From positions 1 through 64,000 of the forward strand of contig NZ_MUYJ01000014.1 in NCBI RefSeq assembly GCF_002155695.1: a stretch of 64,000 nt of DNA. The letters are read 5' to 3'. Below the pieces are notes generated by a model. The model saw only the letters and a program-made list of their open reading frames with translations. It did no database searches and had not been told where the DNA came from. Below, one piece after another: positions 7,547 through 16,413 of this stretch. A program made the translations under genes and the position numbers. Within the stretch, counting starts at the first letter, position 1. The number at the start of each line of letters is the position of its first letter. Source of the DNA: Erythrobacter tepidarius. Lineage in GTDB: Bacteria; Pseudomonadota; Alphaproteobacteria; Sphingomonadales; Sphingomonadaceae.

Positions 7547-8806
7547 ATGGTCGGCGCCTCGCCAAGCCCGGGGGGCAGGGCTATAGCCGCCCGCGTGATC
7601 GCTGCCTTGACCCATCGCCTCGCGCTGTCTCTCGTCCTGCTCGGTATCTTTGCCGGTCCTGCGCTGGCGCAGCTGCCGTTGCCGCGTTCGGTGCCGGCCC
7701 CGCCGACCGCCGAGGAAGCGCCGGTGGCGCTGCTGGTCGACATCACCAGCGGGCAGGTGCTCCACGCCCGCAATCCCGATCGCCGATTCATGCCGGCCTC
7801 GGTCACCAAGGTGATGACGCTCTACCTTGCTTTCGAGCTGATTTCAGCGGGCAAGCTCGATCCGGCGCAGGTCTATGTGATGAGCCCGGCGGTGGCGCGC
7901 GACTGGCGGCGCAAAGGCTCGACCATGTTCCTCGATGAAGGCGAGAGGGTGCGGGTGGATGACCTCATCCTCGGGATCGCCAATGTCTCGGCCAATGATG
8001 GCGCTGCGGTGCTGGCCGAGGGCTATGCCGGCTCGGTCGCCGGCTGGACCCAGGCGATGAACGAGACAGCGTGGCGGCTCGGCATGAGCAGCAGCCATTT
8101 CGGCACGCCCAACGGCTTTCCCGACGAAGGGCGCACCTTCACCACCGCCAATGATCTGGTGCGCCTCGCGCGTGCGCTGCTGGCGCGGCACCCTGACAAG
8201 TTCCGCCACTACATCGGCCGCAGCGGGTTCGACTACAAGGGCATCGCTCAGGTCAATCACGATCCGCTGATCGGCCGCGTGGTGGGGGCAGACGGGATCA
8301 AGACCGGTTTCACCAATGAATCCGGCTTCTCCTATCTCGGCACCGCCCAGCGGAACGGGCAGCGCCTAGTGATGGTGCTGGCCGGGGTGGAAAACGCCCG
8401 CCTGCGTGCCCAGGTGGCGCGCGACTACATCGAATGGGGCTTTGCCGCCTTCGAACGCCGCCACCTGTTCGACCGGGGTGTCGTGGTTGGGCAAGCGCGG
8501 GTGCAGGATGGCGAAGCGCGCCATGTCGCACTGGTCGGCAAAGGGGCACTCGCGGTCAATCTGCCACGCGGCAGCAAGGCTGCGCTCAAGGGAACCATCC
8601 GCTACGCTGGCCCGCTGCGCGCGCCGATTGCGGCAGGACAGGAAGTTGCCGTCCTCGAAGTCACCGCTCCCGGCAGCGCCACGGCGCGCATCCCGCTCTA
8701 TGCCGCTGAGGCCGTGCGCCTTGCCGGGCCGCTGGACCGGATCTTCAACGCCTTCGCCTTGCGGCTTGAACGGATGGTCAGCGCCCTTGCCGGGCTGGTG
8801 CCATGA
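7547..8806 (+). CDS. D-alanyl-D-alanine carboxypeptidase (PBP5/6 family)
   Basis: A 419-residue penicillin-binding protein that trims the terminal D-Ala of peptidoglycan stem peptides. The serine-peptidase motifs are in order: S85-V-T-K88, S148-A-N150 and K252-T-G254. A signal peptide covers about residues 1-41 (ending ALAQ). The C-terminal PBP5-type beta domain (about 310-395) precedes an amphipathic tail that anchors such proteins to the inner membrane. The chosen ATG is two bases behind the stop of the transglycosylase; the frame stays open further upstream but would overlap that gene by 200 bases. Its stop overlaps tmk by 4 bases. Confidence 0.93.
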   Translation: MVGASPSPGGRAIAARVIAALTHRLALSLVLLGIFAGPALAQLPLPRSVPAPPTAEEAPVALLVDITSGQVLHARNPDRRFMPASVTKVMTLYLAFELISAGKLDPAQVYVMSPAVARDWRRKGSTMFLDEGERVRVDDLILGIANVSANDGAAVLAEGYAGSVAGWTQAMNETAWRLGMSSSHFGTPNGFPDEGRTFTTANDLVRLARALLARHPDKFRHYIGRSGFDYKGIAQVNHDPLIGRVVGADGIKTGFTNESGFSYLGTAQRNGQRLVMVLAGVENARLRAQVARDYIEWGFAAFERRHLFDRGVVVGQARVQDGEARHVALVGKGALAVNLPRGSKAALKGTIRYAGPLRAPIAAGQEVAVLEVTAPGSATARIPLYAAEAVRLAGPLDRIFNAFALRLERMVSALAGLVP

Positions 8807-9438
8807 GCGCCGGACGCGGTCGTTTCATCGCCTTCGAGGGCGGGGAGGGGGCAGGCAAGTCCACCCAGGTGGGGCTGCTGGCCGAGGCCTTGCGGGCGAT
8901 GGGGCTTGCAGTGGTCACCACCCGCGAACCGGGTGGCACGCCGGGGGCTGAGGCGATCCGTAACCTGCTGCTCGCGCCCCCGTCGCAGGCAGGCTGGACA
9001 CCGCAAACCGAGGCCCTGCTGTTCGCCGCAGCCCGCGCCGATCATGTCGCCCACCTCATCCGCCCGGCGCTGGCGCGCGGAGAATGGGTGATCTGCGACC
9101 GTTTTGTCGATTCGAGCCGCGCCTATCAGGGTGGCGCCGGAGGTTTGGGCGATGGCGCGATCCTTGCGCTTCATGCGTTTGGCAGCGACGGGCTGAGGCC
9201 GGATCGGGTGATCCTCCTCGAAGCCGGGGAGGGTGCGCTTGCCGAACGGCTAGCCGCGCGCGGGGCCGAGCTTGACGCAATCGAGGGGCGCTCGGCCGAA
9301 TATCACCGCGCGGTGGCCGCCGCCTTCCGCGCACTGGCCGAAGACGACCCGCAGAGCTTTGCCCGGATCGAAGCCACCGGCACGCCGAAAGAGGTGCACG
9401 CGCGTATCCTTACGGCTCTCGCGGATCTCTTGCCATGA
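8803..9438 (+). CDS. tmk: Thymidylate kinase
   Basis: Phosphorylates dTMP to dTDP, needed for DNA synthesis. The 211-residue protein has the P-loop FEGGEGAGKST (residues 8-18), the DR(F/Y) dTMP-binding motif (DRFVDSSRAYQGG) and a lid region with RSAEYHRAV. Length is normal for the family. It overlaps the upstream carboxypeptidase and downstream holB by ATGA at both ends. The tmk-holB pairing is widely conserved in bacteria. Confidence 0.97.
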   Translation: MSAGRGRFIAFEGGEGAGKSTQVGLLAEALRAMGLAVVTTREPGGTPGAEAIRNLLLAPPSQAGWTPQTEALLFAAARADHVAHLIRPALARGEWVICDRFVDSSRAYQGGAGGLGDGAILALHAFGSDGLRPDRVILLEAGEGALAERLAARGAELDAIEGRSAEYHRAVAAAFRALAEDDPQSFARIEATGTPKEVHARILTALADLLP

Positions 9439-10391
9439 CCAGCTGGCCCAATCATGCCGAGGCTTGGCGGCTGTGGCGCGATGCCCTGCGCGGTGAGCGG
9501 ATGCATCACGCGTGGCTGCTGGCGGGCAAGAGCGGTCTTGGCAAGCGCGACTTCGCCCTCGCCGCGGCACGCGCGCTGGTCGCCGAGCCGGGTGTTCCGC
9601 AGCCCACCGTCGATCACCCCGATATCATTATCCTGAGCTACGGGCCTAAAGACGAGAAGGCCGAGAAGGCGCAAGCCGATGGCAAGCCATTCGAGCGCGC
9701 GCGTTCGATCCGCATCAAGCAGATCCGCGCGATGCAGCGACGGCTGATCACCCGCCCGACTCTTGGGAGTAGGCGGGCGATCATCATCGACCCGGCCGAC
9801 GATATGGAAAAGGCTGCCGCCAACGCACTGCTCAAAAGCCTCGAGGAGCCGCCTGCGGGCACCTTTTTCCTGCTCGTCACCCATCACCCTGCGCGGCTGC
9901 TGCCAACCATCCGCTCGCGCTGCCGCATGTTGCGATTCCCGGTGCTGACCGACCGTCAAATCGCCGCGATGCTCGAGGATGCCGGCGTGCCGCCCGATCC
10001 GGCGGCGATTGCCGCGGCTGAGGGGTCGTTCGGCGCGGCGCTGCGATTTGCTGAGCAGGATCTGTCGCCGATCGCGCAAACCATCTCGACGCTGCTGGCC
10101 AGCGGCGACTCCACCTTTGCCGGACGCGGGGAACTGGCCCGACTGATCGGCCCGCGCGCCGATCGCGAGCGGATGCAGGCAGTGCTCGATCTGGCGCAGG
10201 GCCTGGTTGCGCGGGCGGCGCGCAAGACCACTGATGCCCGCCAGCGCGAGCGGTTGATCGAAGCCCACGGGGCGCTCGTCAGCCTTGCCGCCGAAGTCCC
10301 CACCGCCAATTTCGATCCCGCCATGCTTTCCTTCGAGATCGGCACCTTGCTTGTCGCCGCTGCCCCCGCTAGCGAACCGGCCCATGGCTGA
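9435..10391 (+). CDS. holB: DNA polymerase III subunit delta'
   Basis: Clamp-loader subunit of 318 residues. The N-terminal AAA+ fold has a modified Walker A (GKSGLGKR), a long charged insert (DEKAEKAQADGKPFERARSIRIKQ region), the ALLKSLEEPP sensor segment and the SRC motif (IRSRCRMLRF) shared by delta' and gamma/tau. Overlaps tmk by 4 bases upstream and metG by 8 bases downstream, so the three genes are probably translated together. Confidence 0.93.
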   Translation: MTSWPNHAEAWRLWRDALRGERMHHAWLLAGKSGLGKRDFALAAARALVAEPGVPQPTVDHPDIIILSYGPKDEKAEKAQADGKPFERARSIRIKQIRAMQRRLITRPTLGSRRAIIIDPADDMEKAAANALLKSLEEPPAGTFFLLVTHHPARLLPTIRSRCRMLRFPVLTDRQIAAMLEDAGVPPDPAAIAAAEGSFGAALRFAEQDLSPIAQTISTLLASGDSTFAGRGELARLIGPRADRERMQAVLDLAQGLVARAARKTTDARQRERLIEAHGALVSLAAEVPTANFDPAMLSFEIGTLLVAAAPASEPAHG

Positions 10392-11943
10392 AAGCGACAC
10401 CACTCCCTTCTACGTCACCACCGCGATTTCCTATCCCAACGGGCGTCCGCATATCGGCCATGCCTACGAGGCGATTGCCGCCGACGTGATCGCCCGTTTC
10501 CAGCGGCTCATGGGACGCCGCGTAAGGTTTCAGACCGGGACGGACGAACACGGCCTCAAGATGGCTCGCAAGGCCGCGGAACAGGGTCGCACCCCGCGTA
10601 ATCTGGCTGATGAAATGTCAGGCTACTTCCGTGTGATGTGCGATACTCTTAATGTGTCTTACGACCGCTTTATCCGCACCTCCGAACCCGATCACTATCG
10701 CGCGAGCCAGGCGCTTTGGCAAGCGATGGAGGCTGCGGGCGATCTCTATCTCGATCGCTACGAGGGTTGGTACTCGGTCCGCGATGAGGCCTATTACGAT
10801 GAGAGCGAGTTGGTGGCGGGCGAGGGCGGGGCGAAGCTCTCCCCGCAGGGTACCCCGGTCGAATGGACGGTGGAGGAAAGCTGGTTTTTCCGACTTTCGA
10901 AGTATCAAGATCAACTGCTTGAATTGCTGAGAACTCCGGGCTTCCTTGAACCAGCAAGCCGTCGCAACGAGATGATCGCCTTTGTCGAACAAGGGCTGCA
11001 CGATCTGTCGGTCAGCCGCACCTCTTTCGACTGGGGCGTGCCGGTGCCGGGGTCCGAGGGCCATGTGATGTATGTCTGGGTCGATGCGCTCACCAACTAT
11101 CTGACCGGACTTGGCTATCCCGACGACATGGGTGAATTCTGGCCGGCGAGCTTGCATCTCATTGGCAAGGACATCGTGCGCTTCCACACGATATATTGGC
11201 CCGCCTTCCTGATGAGCGCCGATCTGCCTTTGCCTAAGCGCGTATTCGGCCACGGGTTCCTGCTCAATCGCGGGCAGAAGGAATCGAAGTCGCTCGGCAA
11301 TGTCACAGATCCCTTGGAACTGGCCGAACGCTTCGGGGTGGACGCCTTGCGTTACTTCCTGATGCGCGAGGTCGCCTTCGGACAGGATGGTAGCTATTCG
11401 CCTGAAGCAATTGTTCTACGTGCCAATTCCGAACTTGCAAACGCCTTCGGCAATCTCGCACAGCGCACGCTGTCGATGATCGTCAAAAACATGAACGGCA
11501 GGCTTGAGACGTTCGAGCAAAAGGATGCGGATGTTGCGCTGCTGAGGACCGTCCAGACGGCATGCGCTACGGAGTTGCCCCGCGCATTCAAAGATCTCAG
11601 CTTCTCGACCGGGATCGAAGCATGGATGCGGGCGGTTTACGCCTGCAATCAGTATGTTGACGAACAGGCGCCCTGGGCCCTCAAGAAGACCGATCCTGAG
11701 CGGATGAAGGCGGTGCTGCAAACGCTGTTCGTGGCGCTGCGGGATCTGGCCATCGCGATCCAGCCCGTGGTGCCGACCAAGGCCGCCATGCTGCTTGATC
11801 AGCTCGGGGTTCCGGGGAACGCGCGCGGCTATGCGGCGTTGGCGGATAGGGACTGGTTCAATCGCCTCGTCGCCAGCGGCTTCACGGTCGCGCCGCCGAC
11901 CCCGCTGTTCCCCCGGCTCGAACTGCCCGCCGAGGATGCCTGA
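10384..11943 (+). CDS. metG: Methionine--tRNA ligase
   Basis: Class I aminoacyl-tRNA synthetase of 519 residues that charges initiator and elongator tRNA-Met. HIGH is at residues 23-26 (PHIGHAYEA) and the KMSKS equivalent is KESKSLGN. The CxxC zinc-knuckle segment is absent in the connective domain (the YYDESELVAGEGGAKLS stretch has no cysteines), placing it in the knuckle-less MetG type. There is no C-terminal EMAP/Trbp111-like dimerisation domain. I chose the ATG at 10384, 8 bases inside holB, because earlier in-frame codons lie deep in holB. The stop overlaps the next start (TGATG). Confidence 0.96.
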   Translation: MAESDTTPFYVTTAISYPNGRPHIGHAYEAIAADVIARFQRLMGRRVRFQTGTDEHGLKMARKAAEQGRTPRNLADEMSGYFRVMCDTLNVSYDRFIRTSEPDHYRASQALWQAMEAAGDLYLDRYEGWYSVRDEAYYDESELVAGEGGAKLSPQGTPVEWTVEESWFFRLSKYQDQLLELLRTPGFLEPASRRNEMIAFVEQGLHDLSVSRTSFDWGVPVPGSEGHVMYVWVDALTNYLTGLGYPDDMGEFWPASLHLIGKDIVRFHTIYWPAFLMSADLPLPKRVFGHGFLLNRGQKESKSLGNVTDPLELAERFGVDALRYFLMREVAFGQDGSYSPEAIVLRANSELANAFGNLAQRTLSMIVKNMNGRLETFEQKDADVALLRTVQTACATELPRAFKDLSFSTGIEAWMRAVYACNQYVDEQAPWALKKTDPERMKAVLQTLFVALRDLAIAIQPVVPTKAAMLLDQLGVPGNARGYAALADRDWFNRLVASGFTVAPPTPLFPRLELPAEDA

Positions 11944-12719
11944 TGCTGGTCGATAGCCACTGCCATCTCGAATACAAGGGCTTGGTCGAGGACCGCGAAG
12001 GCGTGCTCGAACGGGCGCGTGCGGCGGGGGTAGGTGCGTTCCTCAATATCTCGACTCGCAAATCCGAATGGGACCAGGTGATCGGTACCGCGGCGCGCGA
12101 AGCGGACGTCTTTGCCAGTGTCGGCATTCACCCGCACGAAGCCGACGCCCATCGGGATCTCGGGCGCGCGGCCCTGCTTGAAGCCACGCAGCACCCCAAG
12201 GTTATTGCAATTGGCGAGACCGGGCTCGACTACTATTACGACAAATCGGACAGAGACGCGCAGAAGTCCTTGTTCCGTATGCATATTGATGTCGCGCGCG
12301 AAACCCAGTTACCGCTCATCATCCATACCCGCGAAGCCGAGGACGATACCTACGCGATTCTGGTCGAAGAGATGGGCAAGGGGGCTTTCCCAGCGCTCAT
12401 CCACTGTTTCACCGCCTCAGCCGAATTCGCCAGCAAGGTTCTGGCGCTGGGCCTGATGATTTCGCTCTCGGGTATCGTGACCTTCAAGAACGCCAAGAGT
12501 TTGCAGGAGGTTGCGAAAGTGATCCCTGAAGACAAGTTGCTGGTTGAGACCGACAGCCCGTTTCTGGCACCGGTGCCGTATCGGGGCAAGGTGTGCGAGC
12601 CGGCCTATGTCGCCGACACCGCCGCCTTTGTTGCAGCGCTTCGGGGGGTTGACGCAGAGCATCTCATGAGCGCGACCACTGCCAATTTCTTCAACCTTTT
12701 CAAAAAGGCGCGGGCATGA
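11943..12719 (+). CDS. TatD-family metal-dependent hydrolase
   Basis: A 258-residue TIM-barrel deoxyribonuclease/phosphodiesterase. Metal and active-site signatures are DSHCHLEYKG (residues 4-13), GETGLDYYYD, the HTREAEDD histidine, IHCFTAS and the terminal VETDSPFLAP. It sits directly behind metG, a conserved neighbourhood in many bacteria (metG-tatD/ycfH, after tmk-holB). Proposed substrates include 3' ends of DNA and D-aminoacyl-tRNA; the substrate here is unknown. Confidence 0.92.
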   Translation: MLVDSHCHLEYKGLVEDREGVLERARAAGVGAFLNISTRKSEWDQVIGTAAREADVFASVGIHPHEADAHRDLGRAALLEATQHPKVIAIGETGLDYYYDKSDRDAQKSLFRMHIDVARETQLPLIIHTREAEDDTYAILVEEMGKGAFPALIHCFTASAEFASKVLALGLMISLSGIVTFKNAKSLQEVAKVIPEDKLLVETDSPFLAPVPYRGKVCEPAYVADTAAFVAALRGVDAEHLMSATTANFFNLFKKARA

Positions 12720-13498
12720 AGTTGGTGATGCTCGGCTCTGGCACTTCTACCGGGGTGCCGCGGCTGGGCGGACCTGATGGCGCGGGTGACTGGGGCGACT
12801 GTGACCCCGACGAGCCACGCAACCGGCGCACGCGGGTCTCGATCCTGGTCGAAAGCGATGAGGGACGCCGTCTGCTGGTTGACACCTCATCCGATTGCCG
12901 TGCGCAACTGCTCGCCAACCGCATCGACGCGGTCGATGCGGTGTTCTGGACCCATGATCACGCCGATCACTGTCACGGCATCGATGATTTGCGGGTGCTG
13001 CGTTACGGTCGCGCCGGACCGATTCCGGGCTTTGGATCGGCCGAGACCGTGCGCCGTCTGCGCCAACGCTTCGGCTATGTCTTTGCCGGACAGGACGGCT
13101 ATCCCACGATCTGCACGATCGACACGCTTGACCGGTTGAAGGTGATCGCGGGCTTTCGGGTGGACTGGTGCCAAATGGAACATGGCCCCGGCGAGACAAC
13201 CGCCTACCGCTTTGAAGCGGATGGCAAGTCCATCGGCTATGCGACCGATTTTAGTGCGATTTCCGGTGAAATGATCGATCTGTTCTACAAGGTCGACATT
13301 CTCGTGAGCGATTGCCTGCGTCGCGAGCCGCATCCCACGCACGCGCATCTCGGCATGGCGATCGAGCTTGGCGAACGCTGCAAGGCCGGGCGCGTCGTAC
13401 TGAGCCATCTCGACAAGAGCATGGATTACCGCAGCCTTTGCAACGAGGTGCCGGAGTTCGTCACCGTCGGTTTTGACGGCCTGGTGATGATCGCATGA
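12716..13498 (+). CDS. MBL-fold metallo-hydrolase (PhnP/YycJ-like)
   Basis: A 260-residue beta-lactamase-fold protein. The zinc motif HxHxDH is present as THDHADHCHGIDD (about residues 79-91). A further Asp in YATDFS and a late His in VLSHLDKS complete a di-metal site. The N-terminal GSGTSTGVPRLG is typical of the PhnP-like cyclic phosphodiesterase group. It overlaps the upstream TatD-like gene and the downstream small gene by ATGA. The natural substrate cannot be told from sequence; a nucleotide or phosphodiester is likely for the subfamily. Confidence 0.88.
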   Translation: MKLVMLGSGTSTGVPRLGGPDGAGDWGDCDPDEPRNRRTRVSILVESDEGRRLLVDTSSDCRAQLLANRIDAVDAVFWTHDHADHCHGIDDLRVLRYGRAGPIPGFGSAETVRRLRQRFGYVFAGQDGYPTICTIDTLDRLKVIAGFRVDWCQMEHGPGETTAYRFEADGKSIGYATDFSAISGEMIDLFYKVDILVSDCLRREPHPTHAHLGMAIELGERCKAGRVVLSHLDKSMDYRSLCNEVPEFVTVGFDGLVMIA

Positions 13499-13692
13499 GC
13501 CCGGATCTGATCGTTGCGGTCATCGCGAGCCTTGGCTGGCTGGTGCTGTGCGGCGCCGTGCTGGCATCTTATCGCTTGCAATGGGGCCAGATGTTCAGGC
13601 TGGCGTTGGTCTGGTTCGCCATTTTCGCGGGGCTGTACATGCTGGTGGAGTGGTTCATTTTGGCGCGGGCGACTTCCGGAGCCGTTTTGTAA
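13495..13692 (+). CDS. Small membrane protein of unknown function
   Basis: A 65-residue protein with two hydrophobic segments (about 5-23 and 35-57) and a short basic loop (YRLQWGQMFR) between them. It has no motif I recognise. The ATGA overlap with the preceding hydrolase argues that it is a real, co-translated gene. The last base of its stop codon is the first base of the putative dif site, so this gene ends the long overlapping plus-strand run. Confidence 0.7.
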   Translation: MSPDLIVAVIASLGWLVLCGAVLASYRLQWGQMFRLALVWFAIFAGLYMLVEWFILARATSGAVL

Positions 13693-13719
13693 TTTAACAT
13701 AATATATATTATCAATCTT
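13692..13719. other. dif: Putative dif site (XerC/XerD chromosome-dimer resolution site)
   Basis: A 28-bp AT-rich block in otherwise GC-rich DNA: ATTTAACATAA (13692-13702), centre TATATA (13703-13708) and TTATCAATCTT (13709-13719). Read on the minus strand, the right-hand 11 bases are TTATGTTAAAT, identical to the XerD-binding arm of E. coli dif. The 6-base centre differs at one position (TATATA for TGTATA), and the XerC-side arm ends in the conserved ATAA. By my count about 20 of 28 positions match E. coli dif, and the less conserved arm is the XerC arm, as expected across species. It lies between two genes near the point where gene orientation converges. The identity is inferred from sequence match only. 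Confidence 0.75.
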
Positions 13720-13729
13720 AAGGTCGGCC

Positions 13730-14521
13730 ATGAACGAGACCCCTCTCCAGTCCCCTATCGAACAGCTTCTGGATATCATGGCGCGACTGCGCGATCCGGT
13801 GCAAGGCTGCGACTGGGATCTCGCGCAGGACTTCGCCAGTATCGCCCCCTATACGATCGAGGAAGCCTACGAAGTCGCAGATGCCATCGCCCGCGGTGAC
13901 ATGGCCGATCTGCGTGACGAGCTAGGCGACCTGCTGCTCCAGGTCGTGTTTCACGCGCGTATGGCTGAGGAAGCCGGGCACTTCACTTTCAACGACGTCG
14001 CGCAGGCCATCAGCGACAAGATGATCGCGCGCCACCCGCACGTCTTCGCTGACGCAGGTGGAACGATGAACGAAGCGCGCTGGGAAGATCTCAAGGCCGA
14101 CGAACGCTCGGCCAAGGGCGCAAAAAGCGCACTGGATGGTGTCGCCGTTGCGCTTCCCGCGCTGATGCGTTCGGAAAAACTGCAAAAACGTGCCGCCCGG
14201 GTCGGATTCGAGTGGCATGATGTCCAAGGCCCGCGTGAGAAGCTGGCCGAAGAACTCGCCGAGCTCGAAGCCGCCAGCGAGGACGAAAGGTTGATGGAAG
14301 CGGGCGACGTGCTGTTCGTCGCGGTCAATATCGTGCGGCGCTACGGGGTCGATGCCGAACAGGCGCTGCAAGCCGCCAATCGGAAGTTCGAACATCGCTT
14401 CCGGGCGATGGAGCGCCTCGCCGCGGCGGACGGGAAAGATTTCGCGACGCTCTCACTCGATCAGCAGGAAGCCTATTGGCAAGCTGCAAAGGCACTTGAA
14501 AAGATACCTTCAAAGACTTGA
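13730..14521 (+). CDS. mazG: Nucleoside triphosphate pyrophosphohydrolase MazG
   Basis: A 263-residue all-alpha NTP-PPase with two MazG domains. The first carries EEAYEVADAI and DELGDLLLQVVFHARM (the EExxE...ExxD metal site, about residues 40-80). The second carries EELAELEAA and EAGDVLFVAVNIV (about 172-205). It hydrolyses (d)NTPs to NMP plus pyrophosphate, cleaning the nucleotide pool and modulating ppGpp responses in E. coli. Its 3' end overlaps convergent hflX by 12 bases. The dif-like site lies immediately upstream, so its promoter must lie in or across that AT-rich block. Confidence 0.94.
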   Translation: MNETPLQSPIEQLLDIMARLRDPVQGCDWDLAQDFASIAPYTIEEAYEVADAIARGDMADLRDELGDLLLQVVFHARMAEEAGHFTFNDVAQAISDKMIARHPHVFADAGGTMNEARWEDLKADERSAKGAKSALDGVAVALPALMRSEKLQKRAARVGFEWHDVQGPREKLAEELAELEAASEDERLMEAGDVLFVAVNIVRRYGVDAEQALQAANRKFEHRFRAMERLAAADGKDFATLSLDQQEAYWQAAKALEKIPSKT

Positions 14522-15799
14522 AAATTGGCCAAGCTCCTTGGGGTTGAGCCGCACTGTCACCCGCCGCAGGGGCCCTGCCTCGCTTTCGCCGGCATCCTCC
14601 TCGGCGAGGATCTCTCCGTGCGCGTGGAGCCAGGCCAGGCGCCGACCGTCACTGACAGGCAGCACGAAGCTGACCTCCTGCGCCGGGCCCGTCAGGAGCG
14701 CGGCGAGCCGGTCTTCCAGCGCCGCCACCCCTTCACCGGTTGCCGCCGAGAGGATCACGGCCTCATGTCCGTCGGCTGCTTGCCGCAATTCTTCCAGCGA
14801 ATCAGTATCTAGCAAGTCACTCTTGTTCCAGACTTCGAGTATCGGAATGACGCTTTCGCCTGTGTCCTTGTCGACCACACCGAGGTCGGCCAGCACTTCC
14901 ATCACCTGCTTCTTCTGCGCCGCGTGGCTGGGATTGGCCACATCACGCACGTGGCAGATGATATCGGCGCCAGTGACTTCCTCCAGGGTCGCGCGGAAGG
15001 CGGCGACCAGCTGGGTCGGCAGATCGGAAATGAAGCCCACCGTGTCGGACAGGATCGCCTTTTCCACCCCCGGCAGGCGGATTGCGCGCATGGTGGGATC
15101 GAGCGTGGCGAACAGCAAATCCTCGGCCATCACTTCGGCGCCGGTCAAGCGGTTGAACAAGGTGGACTTGCCCGCATTGGTGTAGCCCACCAGCGCGATC
15201 ACCGGCCAGGGCGCCCTACCCCGCCGCTCGCGATGGAGCTTGCGGGTCTTGCGCACCTGTTCCAGCTCACGGCGCAGGCGGCCCATGCGCTGGCGGATCA
15301 TCCGCCGGTCCGCCTCGATCTGGGTTTCCCCCGGGCCGCCAAGGAAGCCGAAGCCGCCGCGTTGGCGTTCGAGGTGGGTCCAGCTGCGCACGAGGCGGCT
15401 CTGCTGGTAATCGAGATGGGCCAGTTCGACCTGCAATCGCCCTTCGGCGGTCGCCGCGCGCTCGCCAAAGATTTCGAGGATCAGGCCGGTGCGGTCGATC
15501 ACCTTGCGCTTCAGCCGATCTTCCAGATTGCGTTGCTGGATCGGGGTGAGCGCCCCGTCGACAATCACCAGCTCGGCCGCGTGCTGCTCGCACCACACCG
15601 CGATATTTTGGACCTGACCCGATCCAAACAGGGTGTTGGGCTGCATCTTGCGTACTGGCAGTATCGCCGAATGCACGACCTCGATCCCGATCGCCAGCGC
15701 CAGCCCCTCTGCCTCGGCGAGCCGCTCGGGCGCATCGAGATCATAGCGCAGTGCCTTGATATCCGGGCACAGCACCAGCGCCCGCGCTCCGCGGGTCAC
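14510..15799 (-). CDS. hflX: Ribosome-associated GTPase HflX
   Basis: A 429-residue GTPase that splits stalled or heat-damaged 70S ribosomes. The N-terminal HflX domain (about 1-185) has the typical GSGQVQNI and ALTPIQQRNLE segments and is followed by a helical hairpin. The G domain (about 195-370) has GYTNAGKST (G1), DTVGF (G3) and NKSD (G4). The GTG at 15799 is the best in-frame start I see, but about 10 more codons (S-F-D-S-E-Y-A-E-E) continue upstream toward the hfq stop, so the true start may be slightly earlier with a rare codon. The hfq-hflX order is the classical one. Confidence 0.95.
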   Translation of the reverse strand: MTRGARALVLCPDIKALRYDLDAPERLAEAEGLALAIGIEVVHSAILPVRKMQPNTLFGSGQVQNIAVWCEQHAAELVIVDGALTPIQQRNLEDRLKRKVIDRTGLILEIFGERAATAEGRLQVELAHLDYQQSRLVRSWTHLERQRGGFGFLGGPGETQIEADRRMIRQRMGRLRRELEQVRKTRKLHRERRGRAPWPVIALVGYTNAGKSTLFNRLTGAEVMAEDLLFATLDPTMRAIRLPGVEKAILSDTVGFISDLPTQLVAAFRATLEEVTGADIICHVRDVANPSHAAQKKQVMEVLADLGVVDKDTGESVIPILEVWNKSDLLDTDSLEELRQAADGHEAVILSAATGEGVAALEDRLAALLTGPAQEVSFVLPVSDGRRLAWLHAHGEILAEEDAGESEAGPLRRVTVRLNPKELGQFSSL

Positions 15800-15825
15800 C
15801 TCTTCGGCATACTCGCTATCGAAGC

Positions 15826-16413
15826 TCAGTCGTCGATCCCGACTTCGTCGTAGCCATCGTCCCCACCGTCATCGCTGACGCTGAGATCGACCGGGCCGGT
15901 GGGCTGAATGGTCGAGACCGCGTGCTTGTAGGCCAGCTGCACCGCACCGTCACGTTCGAGCAGCATACAGAACAGGTCATAGGCGGCGATCCGGCCCTGC
16001 AACATCACGCCGTTGATGAGGAACATCGTCACCTGCACCGCAGCCTCGGTCACCCGGCTGAGGAACACGTCCTGCAATAGCTTCTGCTTGCGCCCGCCGC
16101 CGCGGCTCTGGAACTGCGCTGGATCGAGCGATTGGCCGGGCATGATGGTGGAAATGGCGTGCTTGTAAACCAGCTGCGACTGGCCATCGCGCCGCAGCAG
16201 GATCGAGAAATTGTCGAACCAAGTGACTATCCCCTGCAACTTCACGCCCTTCACCAGGAACATGGTGACGGGGATCTTGTTTTTGCGCAACAGGTTGAGG
16301 AAGGCATCCTGGAGATTGCCCTGCTGGCCCGCCGAACCGCTGCCGCGACCCTCGGGCGGGGCTGCGGGGCGCGAAATGGGGCGGGGAGAGAGCGTTCGCC
16401 CGCTGCTGGACAT
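15826..16413 (-). CDS. hfq: RNA chaperone Hfq with two fused Sm-like domains
   Basis: A 195-residue protein carrying two complete Hfq domains in tandem: residues 33-93 and 111-172. Each has the LQD entry, Sm1 (VTMFLxxGVxLQG) and the Sm2 hallmark YKHAxST. A normal bacterial Hfq has one domain of about 65 residues and forms a hexamer. Here a trimer of fused chains could rebuild the six-fold ring. The basic rim segment (LLRKNKIP, 41-48) exists only in the first copy; the second has [10 protein letters not shown]. An N-terminal Pro/Ser-rich leader (1-30) and an acidic C-terminal tail (181-195) flank the pair. The start at 16413 is the first ATG giving this leader; the frame is open further upstream without support. 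It lies upstream of hflX. Confidence 0.93.
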   Translation of the reverse strand: MSSSGRTLSPRPISRPAAPPEGRGSGSAGQQGNLQDAFLNLLRKNKIPVTMFLVKGVKLQGIVTWFDNFSILLRRDGQSQLVYKHAISTIMPGQSLDPAQFQSRGGGRKQKLLQDVFLSRVTEAAVQVTMFLINGVMLQGRIAAYDLFCMLLERDGAVQLAYKHAVSTIQPTGPVDLSVSDDGGDDGYDEVGIDD

